Assembly: GCF_003258835.1 (NCBI RefSeq)
Contig: NZ_NPEV01000034.1
Span: 1-44,222 of the forward strand
DNA from: Rhodobium orientis
GTDB taxonomy: Bacteria > Pseudomonadota > Alphaproteobacteria > Rhizobiales > Rhodobiaceae
Reading direction: 5' to 3'
DNA length: 44,222 nt
The position numbers were made by a program, and so were the translations under genes. This document shows positions 18,574 through 25,881 of this stretch, in pieces. The notes under the pieces are model-generated. The model ran no database searches, had not been told where the DNA came from, and worked only from the letters and a program-made list of their open reading frames with translations. Position 1 is the first letter of the stretch. The number at the start of each line of letters is the position of its first letter.

Positions 18574-19584
18574 ATGGCACGGGGCAAGAAGAAACGCAAC
18601 AAGGTCGACGGCTGGCTGATCCTCGACAAGCCGGTGGGCCTCTCGTCCACCCAGGCGCTCGGCCGGGTGAAATGGTTCCTCAATCCGCAAAAGGCCGGCC
18701 ACGCCGGCACCCTCGACCCGCTCGCCAGCGGCCTGCTGCCGCTTGCCTTCGGCGAGGCGACGAAGACGGTGCCCTATGTCATGGACGGGCGGAAGGTCTA
18801 TCGCTTCACCGTGCGCTGGGGCGTGGAGACCGACACCGACGACACCGAAGGCGCGGTGATCGCCACCTCCGACGTTTTGCCCGATGCGGACGATATCCGC
18901 GCCGTGCTGCCGGAATTTACCGGTGAGATCCTGCAGACCCCGCCGAAATTCTCCGCCATCAAGGTCGACGGCGCCCGCGCCTACGATCTCGCCAGAGCCG
19001 GCGAGGAGGTCGAGCTTGAGGCCCGTCCGATCGAGATCCACCGCCTCGACCTGGTCGAGATGCCGGATGCCGAGACCACCGTCTTCGAGGCCGAATGCGG
19101 CAAGGGCACCTATGTCAGGGCGCTCGCCCGCGATATCGGCCGGCGCCTCGGCACCCACGGCCATGTCTGCGCGTTGCGCCGGGTCCTCGTCGGCCCGTTC
19201 GACGAGGAGGACATGGTGACCCTCGACGAGCTTGAGGAGATCGCCGCCGAAGCCCGCGAGGAGTTGGCCGCCGAAGCCGGCGATGCCATCGAAGTGGCTG
19301 ATGAAGAAGCGGACGGCGAGGCGCCGAAACGGCCTGCGCCGCTCGACCCGGACGTGTTCGAGGAGGTGATGCTGCCGGTGGAAACGGCGCTCGCCGACCT
19401 GCCCGAGCTCGCCGTCGACACCAATGCGGCGGCGCGCCTGCGCCGCGGCCAGGGCGTCATCCTGCGCGGCCGCGACGCGCCGGTCGCCGGCTGCGAGGTC
19501 TTTGCCACTTGCCGCGGCCAGCTCGTCGCCCTTGGCCAGGTCGAGCGCGGCGAGTTGCGGCCGATCCGGGTGTTCAACCTCTAA
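18574..19584 (+). CDS. truB: tRNA pseudouridine(55) synthase TruB
   Basis: TruB isomerises U55 in the T-loop of tRNAs. The catalytic aspartate is D48 in GHAGTLDPLASGLLPLAFGEATK (written here over residues about 42-64), and other family motifs are GWLILDKPVGLSS, TPPKFSAIKVDGARAYDLAR and GTYVRALARDIG. The protein is 336 residues long, and the extra length is an acidic Ala/Glu-rich insert at about residues 222-255 (AREELAAEAGDAIEVADEE and following) between the catalytic domain and the C-terminal RNA-binding part. It follows rbfA by 12 bases. No clear terminator follows it. Confidence 0.95.
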   Translation: MARGKKKRNKVDGWLILDKPVGLSSTQALGRVKWFLNPQKAGHAGTLDPLASGLLPLAFGEATKTVPYVMDGRKVYRFTVRWGVETDTDDTEGAVIATSDVLPDADDIRAVLPEFTGEILQTPPKFSAIKVDGARAYDLARAGEEVELEARPIEIHRLDLVEMPDAETTVFEAECGKGTYVRALARDIGRRLGTHGHVCALRRVLVGPFDEEDMVTLDELEEIAAEAREELAAEAGDAIEVADEEADGEAPKRPAPLDPDVFEEVMLPVETALADLPELAVDTNAAARLRRGQGVILRGRDAPVAGCEVFATCRGQLVALGQVERGELRPIRVFNL

Positions 19585-19982
19585 GAACAGATGCGGACGG
19601 CCCGGCAACCGCCGTCGGCGCTCTCCCGATTGCCCGCAACCCGGCCTTAACCCTGACCTTGCGGCCGGTCGCGCGGCAAAGAAAACGCTGGCCTTTGTCG
19701 GTGTTTTCCGTTAGGCAGTCGCTGCGGCACCGTTGCGGTTGATATCGAACGGCGCCGCCGAACGATCCCGGTCGACCTGACCACGCTGGACGACATCCCG
19801 GCCTGGCCCGACGACCCTGGGGTCAATGCCCATCCGATCCATTGACGATCCCTCCGGCGCCGCTTGCCGCCGCCGTTTTCGGTATCGTTTTTGGGAAGCC
19901 TCGGATGGCGCGGCCCGCAATGCGCCGGGAAAGGCGTTTGTGCGGGCGTTCATGTAGCTCAAGACCGATTTGGAGGTACCCG
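19585..19982. other. Intergenic region between truB and rpsO (398 bases)
   Basis: No convincing gene is seen. A short imperfect hairpin pairs GAAAAC (19681-19686) with GTTTTC (19703-19708). A short open stretch ending at a TGA near 19845 reads [20 protein letters not shown] but has no ATG or good ribosome-binding site. The last 15 bases carry the GGAGG of rpsO. A promoter and the rpsO leader are likely here, but I cannot place a -35/-10 pair with confidence. Confidence 0.6.
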
Positions 19983-20252
19983 ATGTCGATTACTGCCGAG
20001 CGCAAGCAGGAGCTTGTTACCGAATTCGCGACCAAGGACGGAGACACCGGTTCCCCGGAAGTCCAGGTCGCCATCCTGACCGAGCGCATTGTCAACCTGA
20101 CCGGCCATTTCAAGGTCCACGGCAAGGACAACCATTCCCGCCGCGGCCTCCTGAAGCTGGTCAGCCAGCGGCGCCGTCTTCTCGACTATCTGAAGAAGAA
20201 GGACAACGCCCGCTACCGGGCGCTGATCGAGCGTCTCGGACTGCGCCGCTAG
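19983..20252 (+). CDS. rpsO: 30S ribosomal protein S15
   Basis: S15 binds the central domain of 16S rRNA and nucleates platform assembly. The 89-residue chain is complete and highly conserved: [20 protein letters not shown] at the start, then [38 protein letters not shown] and the C-terminal [14 protein letters not shown] 19983 is preceded by GGAGG at 19972-19976; the frame opens further upstream but only this start fits. rpsO followed by pnp is a broadly conserved pair. Confidence 0.98.
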   Translation: MSITAERKQELVTEFATKDGDTGSPEVQVAILTERIVNLTGHFKVHGKDNHSRRGLLKLVSQRRRLLDYLKKKDNARYRALIERLGLRR

Positions 20253-20271
20253 TATAGCTTTGGCGCAAATC

Positions 20272-20328
20272 GTATCGGCGCGCCGCATCCGGCCGGGTCC
20301 TTCGGGATCGCCGCCCGCGCGCCGATAC
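20272..20328 (+). promoter_or_regulatory. Long stem-loop in the rpsO-pnp intergenic RNA (probable processing/autoregulation site)
   Basis: GTATCGGCGCGC (20272-20283) pairs perfectly with GCGCGCCGATAC (20317-20328) over 12 bp. The enclosed 33 bases contain a second small hairpin, GGTCC-TTCG-GGATC (20296-20309), a UUCG-type tetraloop in RNA. No T run follows, so it is not an intrinsic terminator. In enterobacteria a double-stranded leader between rpsO and pnp is cut by RNase III and lets PNPase repress its own mRNA; the position and shape fit the same role here, which is inference. Confidence 0.65.
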
Positions 20329-20514
20329 AAAAGTCCCGTGGCGGGATGGGCCCGCCATGGAATCTTGCACGGAACGCAAGGCAAGCCATGGGGCAGGATA
20401 GCCAGACGCTTTTCCGACGATCCGGCAGCGGCCGGACCGGGAGAGCGCCTCGCCGTCTTGCCCGTGGTGCGTCGTGCCCCGTGACCGCACGCATGTATGC
20501 ACGAAAGGACAACC

Positions 20515-22638
20515 ATGTTTGACATTCAACGCGTAGAGATCGATTGGGGCGGACGCCCGCTGACCCTGGAGACGGGCCGCGTCGCCCGCCAGGCCCACGG
20601 CTCCGTCGTCGCCACCTACGGCGAGACCACGGTGATGGCCACCGTCGTCTCCGAGGACCAGCCGCGCGCCGGCATCGATTTCTTCCCGCTCACCGTCCAC
20701 TACCAGGAAAAGACCTTTGCCGCCGGCAAGATCCCGGGCGGCTTCTTCAAGCGCGAAGGCCGGCCGACCGAGAAGGAGGTGCTGACCTCCCGCCTCATCG
20801 ACCGTCCGATCCGCCCGCTCTTTGCCCCCGGCTTCAAGTGCGAGACCCAGGTCATCGCCACCGTTCTGTCGCACGACCTTGAGAACGATCCCGACATCGT
20901 CGCCATGGTCGCCGCCTCCGCGGCGCTGACCCTTTCCGGCGTGCCCTTCATGGGTCCGATCGGCGGCGCCCGCGTCGGCCTCATCAACGGCGAGTACGTC
21001 CTCAACCCGCAGCTCGACGAGATGCCGGAGACCAAGCTCGACCTCATCGTCGCCGGTACCGGCGATGCCGTGCTGATGGTCGAGTCCGAGGCCCATGAGC
21101 TCGACGAAGAGACCATGCTGAAGGCCGTCATGTTCGGCCACAAGGGCTTCCAGCCGGTCATCGACGGCATCATCAAGCTGGCCGAGAAGGCCGCCAAGGA
21201 GCCGCGCGCCCTCGACCTGCCGGACAACTCCGAGCTTTACGCCAAGGTCAAGGGCCTGGCCGGCGAAGCGATTGCCGCCGCCTACCAGATCCGCGAGAAG
21301 ACCGAGCGCCACGCCGCCATTTCCGCCGCCAAGGACAAGGCCGGCGAGACCCTCTTCGCCGATCCGGACAGCGCACCTGCGCCGGAACTGGTCAAGGAGA
21401 TGTTCAAGAAGCTGGAGAAGGAGATCGTCCGCGGACGTATCCTCGACAGCGGCGACCGCATCGACGGCCGCGACCTGAAGACCGTGCGCCAGATCGTGTC
21501 GGAAGTCGGCATGCTGCCGCGCACCCACGGCTCGGCGCTGTTCACTCGCGGCGAGACCCAGGCCCTTGTGGTCGCCACGCTGGGCACCGGCGAGGACGAG
21601 CAGTTCATCGATGCGCTTGAAGGGACCTACAAGGAAAACTTCATGCTGCATTACAACTTCCCGCCGTTCTCGGTCGGCGAGACCGGCCGCATCGGCTCGC
21701 CGGGACGGCGCGAGATCGGCCACGGCAAGCTGGCCTGGCGGGCGCTGCGCCCGGCGCTGCCGCCGCACCATGAGTTCCCCTACACCATCCGCCTCGTCTC
21801 GGAGATCACCGAGTCCAACGGCTCCTCGTCGATGGCCACCGTCTGCGGCTCGTCGCTGGCGCTGATGGATGCGGGCGTGCCGCTGCGCCGCCCGGTCGCC
21901 GGCATCGCCATGGGCCTGATCAAGGAAGACGACCGCTTCGCGGTGCTGTCCGACATCCTCGGCGACGAGGACCATCTCGGCGACATGGATTTCAAGGTCG
22001 CCGGCACCTCGGAAGGCATCACCTCGCTGCAGATGGACATCAAGATCACCGGCATCACCGAGGAGATTATGAAGATCGCCCTCGACCAGGCCAAGGACGC
22101 CCGGGTTCACATCCTCGGCAAGATGGCCGAGGCGATCGGCGAGGCCCGTCCGGAGCTCGGCGAATACGCCCCGCGCATCGAGGTCATCCAGATCCCGACC
22201 GACAAGATCCGCGACGTCATCGGCACCGGCGGCAAGGTGATCCGCGAGATCGTCGAGAAGACCGGCGCCAAGATCAACGTCGAGGACGACGGCACCGTCA
22301 AGGTCGCCTCCTCCGACGGCAAGGCGATCACCGCCGCGCTCAACTGGATCAAGTCGATCACGGCCGAGCCGGAAGTCGGCGAGATCTACGAGGGCACGGT
22401 CGTCAAGACGGTCGACTTCGGCGCCTTCGTCAACTTCTTCGGCGCCCGCGACGGCCTGGTGCACATTTCCCAGCTCGCCCCGCAGCGGGTCGGCAAGACC
22501 ACCGACATCGTCAAGGAAGGCGACAAGGTCTGGGTCAAGCTGCTCGGCTTCGACGACCGCGGCAAGGTCCGCCTGTCGATGAAGATCGTCGACCAGGAAA
22601 CCGGCAAGGAAATCTCCGAGGAATCCGCCGACGCGTAA
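20515..22638 (+). CDS. pnp: Polyribonucleotide nucleotidyltransferase (PNPase)
   Basis: PNPase is the phosphorolytic 3'-5' exoribonuclease of the degradosome. The domains in order are a first RNase PH-like core (residues about 10-220, with [20 protein letters not shown]), an alpha-helical linker, and a second catalytic RNase PH core (about 315-545, with [20 protein letters not shown]). A KH domain (about 555-615, [20 protein letters not shown]) and a C-terminal S1 domain (about 620-690, [17 protein letters not shown]) follow. The protein is full length at 707 residues. ATG 20515 has AAGGA just upstream; an in-frame ATG 18 bases earlier is less likely. A strong terminator follows the stop. Confidence 0.98.
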   Translation: MFDIQRVEIDWGGRPLTLETGRVARQAHGSVVATYGETTVMATVVSEDQPRAGIDFFPLTVHYQEKTFAAGKIPGGFFKREGRPTEKEVLTSRLIDRPIRPLFAPGFKCETQVIATVLSHDLENDPDIVAMVAASAALTLSGVPFMGPIGGARVGLINGEYVLNPQLDEMPETKLDLIVAGTGDAVLMVESEAHELDEETMLKAVMFGHKGFQPVIDGIIKLAEKAAKEPRALDLPDNSELYAKVKGLAGEAIAAAYQIREKTERHAAISAAKDKAGETLFADPDSAPAPELVKEMFKKLEKEIVRGRILDSGDRIDGRDLKTVRQIVSEVGMLPRTHGSALFTRGETQALVVATLGTGEDEQFIDALEGTYKENFMLHYNFPPFSVGETGRIGSPGRREIGHGKLAWRALRPALPPHHEFPYTIRLVSEITESNGSSSMATVCGSSLALMDAGVPLRRPVAGIAMGLIKEDDRFAVLSDILGDEDHLGDMDFKVAGTSEGITSLQMDIKITGITEEIMKIALDQAKDARVHILGKMAEAIGEARPELGEYAPRIEVIQIPTDKIRDVIGTGGKVIREIVEKTGAKINVEDDGTVKVASSDGKAITAALNWIKSITAEPEVGEIYEGTVVKTVDFGAFVNFFGARDGLVHISQLAPQRVGKTTDIVKEGDKVWVKLLGFDDRGKVRLSMKIVDQETGKEISEESADA

Positions 22639-22668
22639 GGCGCGCGGCCTCTCCGACGGATTTGGAAA

Positions 22669-22694
22669 GGGCGGTCCTCAGGGCCGCCCTTTTT
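22669..22694 (+). terminator. Intrinsic terminator of the rpsO-pnp transcript
   Basis: GGGCGGTCC (22669-22677) pairs with GGGCCGCCC (22681-22689) over 9 bp with one G-T, a TCA loop, and TTTTT directly after. It begins 30 bases after the pnp stop. Confidence 0.93.
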
Positions 22695-22744
22695 GCTTTT
22701 GGTTATAGCGACACGAGAGCATGGCGATCTGAGCGTCCGCCGTA

Positions 22745-22834
22745 CTGGATTGCTTCGCTGCGCTCGCAATGACGATTTTCTCAACGTTTACAACGTCATT
22801 GCGAGGAGGCCGCAAGGCCGACGCGGCAATCCAG
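22745..22834. repeat. REP-like inverted repeat pair (CTGGATTGC...GCAATGACG / CGTCATTGC...GCAATCCAG)
   Basis: The left arm (22745-22774) begins CTGGATTGCTTCGC and ends CGCAATGACG. The right arm (22794-22834) begins CGTCATTGCGAGGAGG and ends GCGGCAATCCAG. They are inverted copies of a short element around a 19-base AT-richer spacer. The same wording (CGTCATTGCGAG...GCAATCCAG) is familiar as a dispersed palindromic element in many bacterial genomes. No transposase is nearby, so it is a non-autonomous repeat, not an IS element. Confidence 0.75.
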
Positions 22835-22889
22835 ACTGTGACCCTCGACTCGCACCGGGATGACGGCTGAGTGTGATGCTGGGACAATC

Positions 22890-22977
22890 GAGCCCAACGG
22901 GCTCGCAAGGCCGACCGGCCGCCGGCGCCTATGCGCCGCCCTCGCGGAGGCCAGCGAGCGTAAGCGAGCGCTCGGCC
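22890..22977. repeat. Cluster of short palindromes in the pnp-pheA intergenic region
   Basis: Three dyads lie close together: GAGCCC-AAC-GGGCTC (22890-22904), GGCGC-CTAT-GCGCC (22924-22937), and an imperfect GGCC-flanked palindrome containing the direct repeat GCGAGCG-TAA-GCGAGCG (22949-22977). They lie between two convergent genes, pnp (rightward) and pheA (leftward). No gene is seen in the 368 bases from 22639 to 23006. Some of these could serve pheA transcript 3' ends, but none has a clear T run on the minus strand. Confidence 0.55.
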
Positions 22978-23006
22978 GTGAGCGCCAAAAACTGCCGCGA
23001 AAACCC

Positions 23007-23876
23007 CTATTCCCGCTCCATCCGCCGGAACGGGTGCGCCGGGTAGACGCCGAGGATCTTCAGGTGGCTTGAGAAGAACTGCGCCTCCTCCAGCGCCAGG
23101 GCGACGCTGCGCTCGTCGGGGTGGCCCTCGATGTCGGCATAAAATTGTGTCGCGTTGAAGGTGCCGCCGACCATGTAGCTTTCCAGCTTGACCATGTTGA
23201 CGCCGTTGGTGGCAAAGCCGCCCATCGCCTTGTAGAGCGCGGCCGGCACGTTGCGGACCCGGAAGAAGAAGGTGGTGATGGCCGGCCCGTTGAGCGAATC
23301 GGCTTCGATCTTCTGGCGCGACAGCACGAGGAAGCGCGTGGTGTTGTGCTCGGCGTCCTCGATGTTGCGGGCAACGATGTCGAGCCCGTATTCCGCTGCC
23401 GCCAGTTCCGAGCCGATGGCGCCTTCGGTGGGATCGCCCTGTTCCGCGATCAGCGCCGCCGAGCCCGCCGTGTCGGCATGGATCATCGCCTTCAGCCCGT
23501 GCTGCTTGATGAACTTGCGGCACTGGCCGAGCGCCACGGTGTGGCTGTGCACGGCCTTCAGGCCTTCCAGCGTTGCGCCCTTCGGCGCCATCAGTTGCAG
23601 CCGGATGCGCAGGAAGTGCTCGCCGATGATGTAGAGGCCCGATTCCGGCAGGAGATGGTGGACGTCGGCGACCCGGCCGTAGAGCGAGTTGTCGACCGGG
23701 ATCATCGCCCGCTTCGCGGTGCCCTGCTTGACCGCCTGGAACGCATCCTCGAACGTGGCGCAGGGCAACACCTGCATGCCCGGAAACACCTCCTCGCACG
23801 CCTGGTTGGAAAAGGCGCCGAGTTCGCCCTGGAAGGCGATGCAATCGTTACTGTCGAGGATGGCGTCGTTGGTCAT
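23007..23876 (-). CDS. pheA: Prephenate dehydratase PheA (monofunctional, with ACT domain)
   Basis: The enzyme decarboxylates and dehydrates prephenate to phenylpyruvate in phenylalanine synthesis. The 289-residue chain has the catalytic domain (IAFQGELGAFSNQACEEVFP near the start, GTAKRAMIPVDNSLYGRVADV, and the threonine-containing EDAEHNTTRFLVL at about residues 171-183). A C-terminal ACT domain follows (GPAITTFFFRVRNVPAALYK, then NMVKLESYMVGG) that binds phenylalanine for feedback control. No chorismate mutase domain is fused. It lies 30 bases downstream of kdsB on the same strand, so the two are probably cotranscribed, an arrangement seen in rhizobia. Confidence 0.95.
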   Translation of the reverse strand: MTNDAILDSNDCIAFQGELGAFSNQACEEVFPGMQVLPCATFEDAFQAVKQGTAKRAMIPVDNSLYGRVADVHHLLPESGLYIIGEHFLRIRLQLMAPKGATLEGLKAVHSHTVALGQCRKFIKQHGLKAMIHADTAGSAALIAEQGDPTEGAIGSELAAAEYGLDIVARNIEDAEHNTTRFLVLSRQKIEADSLNGPAITTFFFRVRNVPAALYKAMGGFATNGVNMVKLESYMVGGTFNATQFYADIEGHPDERSVALALEEAQFFSSHLKILGVYPAHPFRRMERE

Positions 23877-23906
23877 GTCGAGGCTTTCGTTGCGGGAGAG
23901 GGGCCG

Positions 23907-24638
23907 TCAGGCGAGCGCGGCGCGGGCGCGCTCCAGGTCGGCCGGAGTATCTACGCCGAGCGGCACCGTATCGACAAGGGCAACGTCGATCCGCATGCCG
24001 TCTTCCAGCGCCCGGAGCTGTTCCAGCTTCTCGCGCTTTTCCAGCGTGCTCTGCGGCAGCGAGACGAACCGCTCCAGCGCCGCCCGCCGGTAGGTGTAGA
24101 GGCCGATATGGTGGTAGAGCGGACCGTTGCCGTGGGGCGCGGTGGCGCGCGTGAAGTAGAGCGCCCGCATGCGCCCGGGCGCGACTTCCGTGCCGACCAT
24201 CTTGACGACGTTCGGATTGGTGCGCTCCTCGGCCACGGTGATTTCGGTGGCCAGCGTCGCGATATCGACCTCAGGCGTTTCCAGCGGCTGGAAGCAGGCC
24301 CGGATCGCCTCCGGCTCGATGGTCGGAAGGTCGCCCTGGACGTTGACGATAACGGAATGCCGGCCGTCCGGATCGACCTTGCCGATCGCCTCGAAGATGC
24401 GGTCGGAGCCGGACTGGTGGGCGGGATCGGTCAGCACCGCCTCGCCGCCGGCTGCCGCGACCGCCTCGGCAATGCGGGCGTCGTCGCAGGCAACGACCAC
24501 CGGGCCGATCTCCGCCTCCATCGCCCGGCGCCAGACCTGGACGATCATCGGCTGGCCGGCGATCTCGGCAAGCGGTTTGCCCGGCAGCCGCGTGGAACTC
24601 ATGCGGGCCGGAACGAGGACGAGCGCGGATGCAGACAT
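23907..24638 (-). CDS. kdsB: 3-deoxy-manno-octulosonate cytidylyltransferase KdsB
   Basis: KdsB activates Kdo with CTP to give CMP-Kdo for lipopolysaccharide inner-core synthesis, in the cytoplasm. The 243-residue protein shows the nucleotidyltransferase N-terminus [19 protein letters not shown] (about residues 7-25), [12 protein letters not shown], the [17 protein letters not shown] segment with its metal-binding Asp, and [16 protein letters not shown]. Length is normal. It is transcribed leftward into pheA and divergently from the cytochrome gene at 24845, sharing a 206-base AT-richer upstream region. Confidence 0.95.
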   Translation of the reverse strand: MSASALVLVPARMSSTRLPGKPLAEIAGQPMIVQVWRRAMEAEIGPVVVACDDARIAEAVAAAGGEAVLTDPAHQSGSDRIFEAIGKVDPDGRHSVIVNVQGDLPTIEPEAIRACFQPLETPEVDIATLATEITVAEERTNPNVVKMVGTEVAPGRMRALYFTRATAPHGNGPLYHHIGLYTYRRAALERFVSLPQSTLEKREKLEQLRALEDGMRIDVALVDTVPLGVDTPADLERARAALA

Positions 24639-24659
24639 TAAATAATCCGAATATGTTGT

Positions 24660-24688
24660 TTTTGCGTGACAGTCCCGCCGTTTATACT
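24660..24688 (+). promoter_or_regulatory. Weak promoter candidate for the cytochrome c gene
   Basis: TATACT (24683-24688) is a good -10-like box in the AT-richer divergent region. The hexamer 17 bases upstream, TTTTGC (24660-24665), is only a fair -35. The leader to the ATG at 24845 would be about 150 bases. Confidence 0.28.
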
Positions 24689-24844
24689 ATGGACAAGCTT
24701 CGGGCAAAGCCTGTAGTTTCCGGCTGCGCAAAAACGCGTACCGCCACGCCATCGCCTGACCGAAGGCCGCGTAAAACAAATAAGTGACGCTAGGGGAAAC
24801 AGTAGCGGTCGACCTCAACGGCCGCCGACTGGAGCGAAGAATTC

Positions 24845-25645
24845 ATGGACTCATTCACAATCAACAAGGTCATCGGCAGCCTGCTGGCGACGCTGTTCGT
24901 GCTGTTCGGACTGTCGTTCATCGCCGAGTTTATCTTCCACGAGCCGGCGCCGGAAACGCCCGGCTACGCCATCGCGGTGCCGGAGCCGAGCGATACGCCT
25001 GCCGCGCCGGCCGAGGAAGCGCCGAAGGCGGATGTGCTGGCGATGATCGCCGACGCCGATCCGGCCGCCGGCGAGAAGGTCGCAAAGAAATGCGCGGCCT
25101 GCCACACCTTCGATGAGGGCGGCGACAACAAGGTCGGTCCGAACCTCTACGGCATCGTCGGGCGCAAGCCCGGCTCCCATGAGGGCTTTTCGTATTCCAA
25201 CGCCGTCCACGATTTCGGCGCGGAGCACGACTGGACCTATGCCAACCTCAATGCCTATCTGCACAATCCGAAGGAAGCCGTGCCCGGCAACAAGATGTCC
25301 TTTGCCGGCCTGAAAAAGCCGGAGGACCGGGCGGATATCCTCGCCTATCTGCGCACGCTGGCGGCGACGCCGGCGCCGCTGCCTGAGGCGGCTTCGGCGG
25401 AAGAAACCCCGGCCGAAGAGCCCGCTGCCGAGGATGCCGCGAGCAGCGAGGGCGCGTCCGGGACCCCGGCAGAAGAGCCGGCCGCCGCAGAGAGTTCCGA
25501 CGCTCCGGCTGAGCAGCCAGCGGCCGAGGAAAGCTCCGGCAATGCGCCGGCGGAGGAGGCTGCGCCCGCAGAAAGCTCCCCGGATAACTCCGGAGAGACG
25601 TCCGGGGACGGCGATGCCCCGGCTGCGCAAGAAAAGACCGAATAA
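24845..25645 (+). CDS. Membrane-anchored c-type cytochrome (CycM-like) with acidic Ala/Glu/Pro/Ser tail
   Basis: Residues 1-33 form an uncleaved signal anchor (SLLATLFVLFGLSFIAEFIF) that would hold the protein on the periplasmic face of the inner membrane. The class I cytochrome domain spans about residues 65-172, with the haem motif C83-A-A-C86-H87, a GPNLYGIVGRKPG segment, and the axial methionine M151 in NKMSFAGL. Rhizobial CycM has this layout and carries electrons toward a terminal oxidase. Unusual here is the long C-terminal tail (about residues 173-266), made of imperfect repeats such as TPAEEPAAEDAASSEG and APAEQPAAEESSGN. It is strongly acidic and probably disordered. A terminator follows. 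Confidence 0.88.
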   Translation: MDSFTINKVIGSLLATLFVLFGLSFIAEFIFHEPAPETPGYAIAVPEPSDTPAAPAEEAPKADVLAMIADADPAAGEKVAKKCAACHTFDEGGDNKVGPNLYGIVGRKPGSHEGFSYSNAVHDFGAEHDWTYANLNAYLHNPKEAVPGNKMSFAGLKKPEDRADILAYLRTLAATPAPLPEAASAEETPAEEPAAEDAASSEGASGTPAEEPAAAESSDAPAEQPAAEESSGNAPAEEAAPAESSPDNSGETSGDGDAPAAQEKTE

Positions 25646-25673
25646 GCCGGGCGCCCTTTCAAAAGATCGATCG

Positions 25674-25700
25674 AAGGCCGGGCCTTGTGCCCGGCCTTTC
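25674..25700 (+). terminator. Intrinsic terminator after the cytochrome c gene
   Basis: AAGGCCGGGC (25674-25683) pairs perfectly with GCCCGGCCTT (25689-25698) over 10 bp, loop CTTGT, continuing into TTTC. The T run is short but the stem is strong and 28 bases past the stop. Confidence 0.75.
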
Positions 25701-25881
25701 GCATTTGCCGGCCCGAATCGGCGTGCGGACGCCGCCGCGATGGGCTGAAGGCGCCCGTTTCGCCTTAATTTTTCGTCATTTTGCGATTTCCCGGTGTCCT
25801 TTGGCGGAACCGGTTTCTATCTTAGCTTTCAGATTCCGACCCTTTGGGTCGTTCAAGCCATTGGAAGGACCGGGTGCATTC

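Noticed and set aside
22695-23006. A small CRISPR-like array or an IS remnant in the pnp-pheA gap
   Set aside because: The repeats are inverted palindromes of differing sequence, not regularly spaced direct repeats, and no transposase or cas gene is present.
25687-25881. N-terminal extension of the first YejA from ATG 25687
   Set aside because: That ATG lies within the upstream terminator hairpin, and the signal peptide begins at ATG 25882.
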